DNA of 5,149 nt from Clostridia bacterium (GTDB lineage: Bacteria; Bacillota_A; Clostridia; Lachnospirales; Cellulosilyticaceae): the NCBI GenBank assembly GCA_029239935.1, contig JARBTY010000216.1, positions 1-5,149 of the forward strand, read 5' to 3'. Shown here piece by piece: positions 1 to 5,149 of the stretch. Positions within the stretch are counted from its first letter, which is position 1. Each line of letters starts with the position of its first letter. A program made the position numbers and the translations under genes. Below the pieces are notes generated by a model that was not told the origin of the DNA, did not search any database, and was given only the letters and a program-made list of their open reading frames with translations.

Positions 1-25
1 ATTTTTGAAATTCACATCTCACTAT

Positions 26-1924
26 TTATTGATATATATTTTCAATTCCCAACTTTTTTATTTTACGCCATAGGGTTGTTGTACTAATCCCCAGCTTGTT
101 GGCTACGGCTGTACGATTTCCTTTGTAGGTCTCAAGAAGTGCCGCGATCTCAGCTGCTTCAAGACTTTTATAAACAACTACTTTATCCTCATTCCTTGAA
201 TTTCTCACAATAGGGTACGCTTCTACTAGAAGTCTTTCTACAAATTTTTCATCTACTGTACGTCTAATAGCAGCTATAACAATTCTTTCACAAAAACTCT
301 GTAATTGTGTCAAGTTACCTTCCCATCCATATTCTTTCAAGACTTTTTTAGCACTGGTAGTCAATACAATATATCTGGAATATTTTTTGCAATACTCTTT
401 TATATAATAATCTGTCCATGCTTCAATATCACTTTTCCGCCCATATAAAGGCGGAATAGAGAGAGATAATGTATTTAAAGCATAAAAAAGCTCATGGCTA
501 AATTTCCCTGTATGAACAAGTGCCAAAAGTTGCGAAGATGTTGTAGCAATAACTCGTATCCGTACAGAGGGGGTATTCTCTTCGTAAGGCTGTATTAATT
601 GTTGCTTTAAAATAATCGGTATCAATGCCTGTTGGCACGCTTTAGTCAAATACTCTACATCACTTAATACTAAAGTTCCTCCATGAGCAAGATTGATAAT
701 CCCTTTTTCTTCTCTATCTTTATTTCCAAACAAATATTCAAACTGCATCTCTTGCCCATGAGCACTGCATTTAACAAAAGCATATGGACCTTGATTATGC
801 GGACTGTTATTATGGATGCACTGTGTCAGTATATCTTTTTCGCTGCCCGCTGCTCCCATTACGATAATGGATGCCGAAGTTTGAGCATAGATTTTAGCTT
901 TTTTGATTTCTTTTAAAATACTTAAAGATTTATCTTCAATATACTCAAACTCATACCGCGCAGCATGGCCTTTAAAATAAATTTCTTTTCTTATCTTCGC
1001 TTCCATCTCAACCAGATTTTGAACTTCATTAAAAGATATAATCGCTCCATCTACTTGATGCTCCAGTATAATAGGAGCAAGACTTACCGCATAAGCAGCA
1101 TTGTTAATGCGCATATACGAAGCATAACTTTCTTTTAAATCAGTATAAACTTCTTTTAAAAGATCCTGATCCAGTGATTTGATTAACTTTGTGATTGGTT
1201 CCCCTACTGCTTGATTCCTTTCTACCTTTAAAAGTTCTTCTGCTAAAGGATTCAGGGCGTCTACATACCCCTCTTTATTGAGCTTTATAATGCCATTAAA
1301 AGAGTAATCTAAAAGCGTTTTAAGCTGAGCAGTATTAAGTTTCTCTAAATCTATAGCCCGCCCAATACCTTTAGCAATACTTAGTACACTTTTTATAGAA
1401 TCTTCGCTTAATGCATCTACAAAAATATAGGGCATATCTAATTTTTGTGCATGCATATTAGCACGATCTCCCCCTATAATAAGATCCGCACCCTCACTAT
1501 TAGCAGTCTTTACAGCAGAAGCTATTTCTTCAATATTATCTACATAATAAGTTCTTAGTTTTATCCCATACAATTCATCAAAACAACGCATATCGCAAAA
1601 CATGTTTTCAAACCCTACCACTGCAATAACAGGTCTTTTTTTTCTAATCATTTTTTTAGCTTTTGAAACAATAACTCCCATTTCCTGTCCTGTCATTGCA
1701 ATATCTATAACTGTATGAGAAATGTTTTGTTTAATAATATGTGCCTGATATCCCCTTGCAATAATGACATCTACACCATTTTTGACATACCCTTGTACTT
1801 CTTCAACAGTGTTTTCTATTAATGATGCTTTAACAATCGTGTTTGTGAAATTTAATTTCTGTAATACTTCTTTTACTTCTTCTTCCATCTCTTCTCTTGG
1901 TAACACAAAAACAAACTTTGCCAT
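26..1924 (-). CDS. PrpR_N-PAS-AAA+(degenerate)-Fis HTH transcriptional regulator
   Basis: This is a cytoplasmic one-component regulator of 632 aa with the domain order of PrpR-type sigma-54 activators. Residues ~2-190 form a PrpR_N-like two-lobed ligand-sensing domain (motif DVIIARGYQAHIIK, 52-65; second lobe from AVVGFENM, 101). Residues ~197-300 look like a PAS domain, ~330-570 an AAA+ domain, and ~587-628 a Fis-type HTH (GNRTAVANKLGISTTTLWRK). The AAA+ core is decayed. Walker A reads GAAGSEKD (357-364), the GAFTGA loop is deleted after YLFG (397-400), and Walker B reads LVLSDVEYL with S at the usual Asp (421). The arginine-finger positions are S476 and A482, and the sensor II Arg is T539. 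I infer a sigma-54-independent activator or repressor. The start at 1924 is chosen because AAGAGGG (1934-1940) lies 9 nt upstream and MAKFVFV matches the usual N-terminus of PrpR_N proteins. An in-frame ATG at 1972 lacks a good ribosome site. The ligand and target genes are unknown. Confidence 0.9.
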   Translation of the reverse strand: MAKFVFVLPREEMEEEVKEVLQKLNFTNTIVKASLIENTVEEVQGYVKNGVDVIIARGYQAHIIKQNISHTVIDIAMTGQEMGVIVSKAKKMIRKKRPVIAVVGFENMFCDMRCFDELYGIKLRTYYVDNIEEIASAVKTANSEGADLIIGGDRANMHAQKLDMPYIFVDALSEDSIKSVLSIAKGIGRAIDLEKLNTAQLKTLLDYSFNGIIKLNKEGYVDALNPLAEELLKVERNQAVGEPITKLIKSLDQDLLKEVYTDLKESYASYMRINNAAYAVSLAPIILEHQVDGAIISFNEVQNLVEMEAKIRKEIYFKGHAARYEFEYIEDKSLSILKEIKKAKIYAQTSASIIVMGAAGSEKDILTQCIHNNSPHNQGPYAFVKCSAHGQEMQFEYLFGNKDREEKGIINLAHGGTLVLSDVEYLTKACQQALIPIILKQQLIQPYEENTPSVRIRVIATTSSQLLALVHTGKFSHELFYALNTLSLSIPPLYGRKSDIEAWTDYYIKEYCKKYSRYIVLTTSAKKVLKEYGWEGNLTQLQSFCERIVIAAIRRTVDEKFVERLLVEAYPIVRNSRNEDKVVVYKSLEAAEIAALLETYKGNRTAVANKLGISTTTLWRKIKKLGIENIYQ

Positions 1925-2005
1925 ATGTCTCATCCCTCTTAACTGTAAAATATACTTCGTTATATCAAGCATAGCTTTTATAGCATTGCGCCCTCTCTAT
2001 AAAAA

Positions 2006-2034
2006 ATTATACCTTAACAAATCCGTAATATAAA
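2006..2034 (-). promoter_or_regulatory. Sigma-A-type promoter of the PrpR_N-type regulator
   Basis: On the minus strand a perfect -10 TATAAT (2011-2006) follows a -35-like TTTATA (2034-2029, 4 of 6 consensus bases) with a 17-bp spacer. Transcription would start near 1999, giving a leader of about 75 nt before the ATG at 1924. No GG-N10-GC sigma-54 element was seen in this gap. The promoter starts one base beyond the terminator hairpin of the upstream melA unit, so the two genes are probably transcribed separately. Confidence 0.6.
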
Positions 2035-2035
2035 C

Positions 2036-2078
2036 AAAGAACTTTCATCCTTGCTTCTTCGCAACATGAAAGTTCTTT
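2036..2078 (-). terminator. Hairpin terminator downstream of melA
   Basis: Perfect 13-bp inverted repeat: AAAGAACTTTCAT (2036-2048) and ATGAAAGTTCTTT (2066-2078). An inner TTGC/GCAA stem (2051-2054 and 2061-2064) closes a 6-nt loop. Read on the minus strand, it begins 54 nt after the melA stop and runs into a T-rich tail (CTTTGTTTATATT), as expected for an intrinsic terminator. The stem is A/T-rich, so it may be leaky. The plus-strand tail (CTTTATTGAC) is poorer. Because it abuts the next promoter, part of it could also be a protein-binding site. Confidence 0.7.
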
Positions 2079-2132
2079 ATTGACATCAGCTATAAATTCT
2101 ATTATATTCTTTCTTTTCAACAAATCATTTTT

Positions 2133-3449
2133 TTACCAGTACTGAGGTAGCCACTCTCCATGGGCCTTGATTAATGCATCACACATACTGATAATATCAT
2201 CCATTGAAAGCTCTGCAGCTGTATGAGGATCCAGCATTGCCGCCATGTAGATGGCTTCTTTTTTCAAGCTTGATGCCGCTTCTATGGTGAGAAGCTGTAC
2301 GTTGATATTGGTTCTGTTGATAGCTGCACACTGCTCTGGCAGTCCCCCTACATAACAAGGATTAATGCCATTTCTGTCAATTAAGCAAGGCACCTCTACA
2401 CAGGCATTTTGAGGCAGATTGGTAATGAGTCCTGTGTTGATAACGTTGCCGTGCACCCTAAAAGGTGTATCCGTTTCCATTGCTTTAATAATATAAGAGG
2501 CAAATTCATGGGTTTTTTTGTGTTCGATTTTTTTATCACCAAGCAGCTCTTTTTGAGTTTCTCCCCATTTTTCAATCTGTTCTACACAGCGTCTTGGGTA
2601 CTCATCTAAAGGAATATTAAACCGCTCAATAAGCTCTGGGTATTTGGATTTAATATACCAAGGGGTATATTCACTGCAATGCTCCGAAGATTCTGTGATA
2701 TAATAACCAAACTTCTGCATCATATCAAGCCTTACAAGGTCTGTCTTTTTAAACGCATTCATCTCACCAGATCTTGCACGCCTCTTAATCTCTGGATACA
2801 GATCATTCCCCTCAAGGTCTTTGATACTCAGGAGCCATGCTTGATGATTAATGCCTGCAATCTCCCATTTGCACTTATCTACATACTCTGTCATATCTAC
2901 ATCTTTTAAAAGTCTGGCTGCACAGTCCTGTACACTATGGCAAAGTCCAATTGTTTGAATAGCAGTATGCCTTTGCATATAACCTGTCAGCATCGCCATA
3001 GGGTTGGTATAATTGAGCAGCAGTGCCCTAGGGCACACCTCTTCCATGTCTTCTGCAAAAGCTTTCATCACAGGAATAGTTCTTAAGGCTCTAAATATCC
3101 CCCCTATTCCCAAAGTATCTGCTATCGTCTGCCTCAGCCCATACCGTTTAGGTATTTCAAAATCTGTAATGGTGCAAGGGTCATACCCTCCTACCTGTAC
3201 GGCATTCACCACATACTGCGAACCCCTTAGGGCTTCCTTTCTGTCAAGGCTGCTTGCCAAAGTAATATCTCCTCTTCCCGAACCTTTAATAATATTATTG
3301 ATAAGCACTCTAGACTCTTCTAGTCTTTTCTCATCCATATCATGCAGCATGATGTCCATATCTTTAATCTCATCCGTATAAATACAATCTCCTAATACAT
3401 TTTTAGCAAAAACGGTACTCCCAGCTCCCAGAAAACAAATTTTTGGCAT
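2133..3449 (-). CDS. melA: Alpha-galactosidase, glycoside hydrolase family 4 (MelA)
   Basis: This 438-aa cytoplasmic enzyme would hydrolyse alpha-galactosides such as melibiose or raffinose-type sugars. Family GH4 uses NAD+ and a divalent metal (usually Mn2+) in a redox-elimination mechanism. Visible features include the N-terminal Rossmann start KICFLGAGST (G8, G10), QTIADTLGIGG with the likely catalytic Asp111, NYTNPM (146-151), and GLCHSVQ (168-174). The CHSV form of that motif marks alpha-galactosidases within GH4, and its Cys170 is a metal ligand. H202 in GINHQAW (199-205) is the second metal ligand. TESSEHCSEYTPWY (252-265) supplies a candidate catalytic Tyr. Similarity to E. coli MelA (about 451 aa, from memory) runs end to end, including the C-terminal DPHTAAEL and AHGEWLP. 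The start at 3449 has AAGGAG (3458-3463) 8 nt upstream and begins directly at the Rossmann strand; the frame is open to an ATG at 3488 that would add 13 residues. It is divergent from an AraC-type regulator and ends at its own terminator. No transporter is adjacent. Confidence 0.96.
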   Translation of the reverse strand: MPKICFLGAGSTVFAKNVLGDCIYTDEIKDMDIMLHDMDEKRLEESRVLINNIIKGSGRGDITLASSLDRKEALRGSQYVVNAVQVGGYDPCTITDFEIPKRYGLRQTIADTLGIGGIFRALRTIPVMKAFAEDMEEVCPRALLLNYTNPMAMLTGYMQRHTAIQTIGLCHSVQDCAARLLKDVDMTEYVDKCKWEIAGINHQAWLLSIKDLEGNDLYPEIKRRARSGEMNAFKKTDLVRLDMMQKFGYYITESSEHCSEYTPWYIKSKYPELIERFNIPLDEYPRRCVEQIEKWGETQKELLGDKKIEHKKTHEFASYIIKAMETDTPFRVHGNVINTGLITNLPQNACVEVPCLIDRNGINPCYVGGLPEQCAAINRTNINVQLLTIEAASSLKKEAIYMAAMLDPHTAAELSMDDIISMCDALIKAHGEWLPQYW

Positions 3450-3482
3450 AAATCTCTCTCCTTTTCTATTTGCTTCTTTATC

Positions 3483-3499
3483 TATCAAGCCGATTGATA
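3483..3499. promoter_or_regulatory. Candidate operator: TATCAA-N5-TTGATA inverted repeat
   Basis: Perfect 6-bp inverted arms TATCAA (3483-3488) and TTGATA (3494-3499) lie 5 bp apart. They overlap the -10 and predicted start point of the melA promoter, so a bound protein would block transcription. The same hexamer recurs at 3520-3525, where it forms the melA -35, and inverted at 3619-3624 just downstream of the regulator's -10. The binding protein is unknown. It could be a repressor encoded elsewhere or the adjacent AraC-type protein. Confidence 0.35.
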
Positions 3500-3525
3500 A
3501 TGCTCATTGAGTATATACCTATCAA
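3497..3525 (-). promoter_or_regulatory. Putative melA promoter
   Basis: On the minus strand, -35 TTGATA (3525-3520, 5 of 6 consensus) and -10 CATTAT (3502-3497, 4 of 6) are separated by exactly 17 bp. Transcription would start near 3490, about 40 nt before the melA ATG. The weak -10 fits a promoter needing activation. A second -10-like TATACT on this strand (3515-3510) lacks a convincing -35. Not tested. Confidence 0.5.
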
Positions 3526-3566
3526 TCATCTTTAATATAGTGTAGAAGTTTTTCTCCGAAACATAA

Positions 3567-3599
3567 ATGGACAGATGTAGCTTCTCCATGTCCAGATGT
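3567..3599 (+). promoter_or_regulatory. Candidate AraC-type operator: 12-bp direct repeat, 21-bp period
   Basis: ATGGACAGATGT (3567-3578) and ATGTCCAGATGT (3588-3599) match at 10 of 12 positions, with an identical CAGATGT core. Their offset is exactly 21 bp, two helical turns. AraC-family proteins with two HTH motifs typically bind half-sites in this arrangement, as at E. coli araI. The pair lies between the two divergent promoters, just upstream of the regulator's -10 and about 80-110 bp upstream of the predicted melA start. This suggests autoregulation and/or activation of melA by the adjacent regulator. The function is inferred. Confidence 0.5.
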
Positions 3600-3607
3600 G
3601 ATATACT
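3599..3607 (+). promoter_or_regulatory. Extended -10 promoter of the AraC-type gene
   Basis: TGATATACT is an extended -10 (TG, one base, TATACT) 34 bp upstream of the start codon. The position 17 bp upstream (3579-3584, AGCTTC) is not a recognisable -35, which is common for extended -10 or regulated promoters. The predicted start is near 3614. The first TG abuts the second 12-bp operator-like repeat, so self-binding could directly affect polymerase. Confidence 0.5.
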
Positions 3608-3641
3608 TTCATAAACACTTGATAGTTAAAAGGAGGCTCAA

Positions 3642-4466
3642 ATGGACATTTCTCTAAAGATTAAAAGATTAAACCTGACCGATCTTATCATGTATCAATG
3701 TGGTTATGAATCCTGTTCTCCTGGTCACGCTTTTGGACCAGCTGTAAGAGATCATTTTTTAATCCATTACATTCTCAGTGGTAAAGGCTCTTTTTACGCC
3801 AACAACACCTGTTATCCCTTAGAAAAAGGCCAGGCTTTTTTAATCTGCCCTGATGCCATCACATTTTATGAAGCTGATCATACCGCTCCATGGACGTACT
3901 GCTGGGTTGGTTTTCACGGTCTAAAAGCCTCTTTTTATTTGGAGTCCGCCGGTCTTACACAAAAGGCTCCCATTTTCTCCCCCTCTAGCCAAGATTATAT
4001 TGTCCATTGCTTTGAAGAAATGTTAGAAACTCAAAAATTAAAAGTAGGCAGAGAACTGAGACTCACTGGCCTTCTCTATACCCTACTATCCGAATTGATT
4101 GAAACAGCTCCACACTCACCTGAGCTTCTAAATAGCAAAGATCTCAAAACCCAGTATATTGAGACGGCCGTCAGATACATCGAGATGAACTATTCCCGTC
4201 AAATAACAATTGCCGATATAGCATGCTATATCGGCCTCGACAGAAGTTATTTGTCTCGTCTCTTTAAAGGATTTCTCTCCAAATCTCCTCAACAGTTTTT
4301 AATAGAGTATCGAACCAACAAAGCCATAGAACTTATGCATAACCCCCATCTATCCCTCGGAGATATTGCCCGTTCTGTAGGCTACAGTGATGTATTATCT
4401 TTTTCCAAAGCCTTCTCAAAAGTAAAAGGCATCGCGCCAAGCTATTATCAAAAAGCGGCACTTTAA
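3642..4466 (+). CDS. AraC-family transcriptional regulator, probable melA regulator
   Basis: This 274-aa protein has the two-part layout of sugar-responsive AraC/XylS regulators. Residues ~20-110 form an AraC_binding cupin-like sensor (HFLIHYILSGKGSFYANN from 38; LEKGQAFLICP 60-70; PWTYCWVGFHG 83-93). A linker follows, then a C-terminal DNA-binding domain (~170-272) with two HTH motifs. The first is ITIADIACYIGLDRSYLSRL (188-207). The second is LGDIARSVGYSDVLSFSKAF (239-258), followed by KGIAPSYYQ, which fits the family signature. The start is set by a strong AAGGAGG (3630-3636) 5 nt before the ATG. It is transcribed divergently from melA across 192 bp containing an AraC-style 21-bp direct repeat, so control of melA by alpha-galactosides is a reasonable inference. 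The resemblance is to MsmR/RafR-type regulators, but the ligand cannot be read from sequence and I give no symbol. No clear terminator follows. Confidence 0.95.
   Translation: MDISLKIKRLNLTDLIMYQCGYESCSPGHAFGPAVRDHFLIHYILSGKGSFYANNTCYPLEKGQAFLICPDAITFYEADHTAPWTYCWVGFHGLKASFYLESAGLTQKAPIFSPSSQDYIVHCFEEMLETQKLKVGRELRLTGLLYTLLSELIETAPHSPELLNSKDLKTQYIETAVRYIEMNYSRQITIADIACYIGLDRSYLSRLFKGFLSKSPQQFLIEYRTNKAIELMHNPHLSLGDIARSVGYSDVLSFSKAFSKVKGIAPSYYQKAAL
4212..4235. repeat. Perfect 24-bp palindrome inside the AraC-type gene
   Basis: The 12-bp arm GCCGATATAGCA (4212-4223) is followed immediately by its exact reverse complement (4224-4235), with no spacer. The symmetry stops at the next base on each side. 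It encodes ADIACYIG of the first HTH (residues 191-198). It could be an operator, or form an mRNA hairpin or DNA cruciform, or be chance; the palindrome itself is certain but its role is not. Confidence 0.95.
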
Positions 4467-4537
4467 TTTCAAATCATAACTGCCAACTGTTTCTTACTCC
4501 CGATGTTGTTCTATATGAGGTCCGCCAGTCCCCTCCA

Positions 4538-5149
4538 TTATTCCTCTAGCAAAATATCTAACATCCCTTTAGTGTTATTCATAAAGCGCTTCATGACTTG
4601 ATAGTGCTCTGTATCTTCATAATTTATTGCAGCATAACTATTCTCAATATTATATATTATTGCATTTGGATATGACATTATAATAGGTGAGTGTGTTGCT
4701 ATGATGAACTGTGAATTATTTTTTACTAGATCATGGATTCTTGTAATAAGTGCCATTTGTCTGGTAGGCGATAAGGCTGCTTCAGGTTCATCTAAAATAT
4801 ACACTCCCTTTCCGCTAAACCTATTTAATACTAATGACAAAAATGATTCTCCATGGGATTGTTCATGAAGGGAAATACCCCCATAATACTCAGCTACATC
4901 TAGTTCATCAATATTGGTAGCTACATTATAAAAACTTTCAGCCCTAAAAAAGTACCCATCATTTGCAGATAATATGCCTTTAGCTAAACGAAGGTAATAA
5001 GATAAATTTGAATGTGTGCTTTTTGTTGAAAAATTAAAATTCTTACTCCCACCTTCTGGATTAAACCCATAAGCAACTGCTATTGCTTCAAGAAGTGTCG
5101 ATTTACCACTACCATTTTCACCTGTTATAAATGTAACATTTGGGTGAAA
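4538..5149 (-). CDS. COG3910-type AAA/ABC-class ATPase, N-terminus beyond the window
   Basis: Partial gene: 203 residues and the stop codon are visible, and the frame is still open at the right edge. From memory of family sizes of about 240-260 aa, some 30-50 N-terminal residues are missing. The visible part is an ABC-type nucleotide-binding fold related to SMC/RecF-like ATPases. It has Walker A GENGSGKST (visible residues 10-18), the signature-like SLHEQSHGESF (93-103), Walker B VYILDEPEAALSP (116-128) and the H-loop IIATHSP (149-155). The blocks TLLEAIAVAYGFNPEGGSKN (18-37) and FRAESFYNVATNIDELD (68-84) are typical of COG3910 small predicted ATPases. All catalytic motifs look intact. No membrane segment or transporter partner is seen, so it is probably a soluble ATPase. 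The cellular role of this group is not established. It converges on the AraC-type gene with a 71-bp gap, arguing against a shared operon. A TTG at 4840 is an internal Leu, not the start. Confidence 0.92.
   Translation of the reverse strand, partial: FHPNVTFITGENGSGKSTLLEAIAVAYGFNPEGGSKNFNFSTKSTHSNLSYYLRLAKGILSANDGYFFRAESFYNVATNIDELDVAEYYGGISLHEQSHGESFLSLVLNRFSGKGVYILDEPEAALSPTRQMALITRIHDLVKNNSQFIIATHSPIIMSYPNAIIYNIENSYAAINYEDTEHYQVMKRFMNNTKGMLDILLEE

Noticed and set aside
1925..1972. Longer N-terminus for the PrpR_N-type regulator starting at ATG 1972
   Set aside because: There is no ribosome site at suitable spacing. The extra 16 residues are outside the PrpR_N domain, and AAGAGGG at 1934-1940 clearly serves the ATG at 1924.
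2101..2106. Second minus-strand TATAAT upstream of the terminator hairpin
   Set aside because: There is no -35 at 16-18 bp, and it lies upstream of the hairpin in a generally A/T-rich stretch.
1973..2132. Sigma-54 (-24/-12) promoter near the sigma-54-activator-like gene
   Set aside because: No GG-N10-GC pattern was found on the minus strand in this gap. A good sigma-A -10 is present instead.
3023..3036. 14-bp palindrome GTGCCCTAGGGCAC inside melA
   Set aside because: With only 7-bp arms it is expected by chance in a window this long, and it encodes ordinary GH4 residues.
683..3381. Plus-strand open frames antisense to the regulator and to melA (for example 683-916, 2409-2609, 2679-2909, 3013-3381)
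   Set aside because: They lie opposite convincing genes, show no recognisable domains, and no ribosome site was noted for them. They are reading-frame shadows.
3450..3488. Longer N-terminus for MelA starting at ATG 3488
   Set aside because: The Rossmann strand begins directly after the ATG at 3449, which has a strong AAGGAG site. The 3488 start would sit at or before the predicted transcription start.
3481..3500. CcpA catabolite-responsive element (cre) overlapping the melA start point
   Set aside because: A central CG lies within the TATCAA/TTGATA repeat, but the flanking bases do not fit the TGWAANCGNTNWCA consensus.
4467..4537. Bidirectional terminator in the convergent gap
   Set aside because: Only 4-bp pairings were found (for example GAGG/CCTC, and AAAG/CTTT at the end of the regulator gene). 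None is followed by a T-run strong enough to support a call.

Overview
The window looks like chromosomal DNA from a low-GC, Gram-positive anaerobe of the Clostridia, most likely Lachnospirales-like. This rests on AT-rich non-coding DNA, strong AAGGAGG-type ribosome binding sites, compact A/T-rich terminators, and the gene families present. The assignment is inference from style and gene content; no rRNA or other marker gene is present.

Layout, left to right. (1) A minus-strand gene (26-1924) encodes a 632-aa one-component regulator with the architecture PrpR_N sensor, PAS, AAA+ and Fis-type HTH. Its AAA+ domain has lost nearly every residue needed for ATP hydrolysis and for contact with sigma-54. 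It has its own sigma-A-like promoter (2006-2034). (2) Just upstream of that promoter, a 13-bp-arm hairpin (2036-2078) ends the next minus-strand unit. (3) That unit is melA (2133-3449), an NAD/Mn-dependent family GH4 alpha-galactosidase. (4) A 192-bp divergent control region (3450-3641) carries a promoter in each direction, a cluster of TATCAA/TTGATA elements, and a direct repeat with the 21-bp period typical of AraC-family operators. (5) A plus-strand AraC-family regulator (3642-4466) has an N-terminal cupin-like sensor and a C-terminal double HTH. Its HTH-coding DNA contains a perfect 24-bp palindrome. (6) After a 71-bp convergent gap, a minus-strand ABC-type ATPase of the COG3910 type (4538-5149) runs off the right edge. 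It lacks only its N-terminal tip.

How the genes fit together. melA and the AraC-type gene form a divergent enzyme/regulator pair, the usual arrangement for a local alpha-galactoside (melibiose/raffinose-type) utilisation switch. No transporter is visible, so uptake must be encoded elsewhere. The PrpR_N-type regulator and the ATPase are separate transcription units with no evident link to sugar use.

No mobile element, CRISPR array, tRNA or rRNA was seen. No wholly new system is evident. The most unusual features are the dismantled AAA+ domain, the coding-region palindrome, and the structured divergent operator region.
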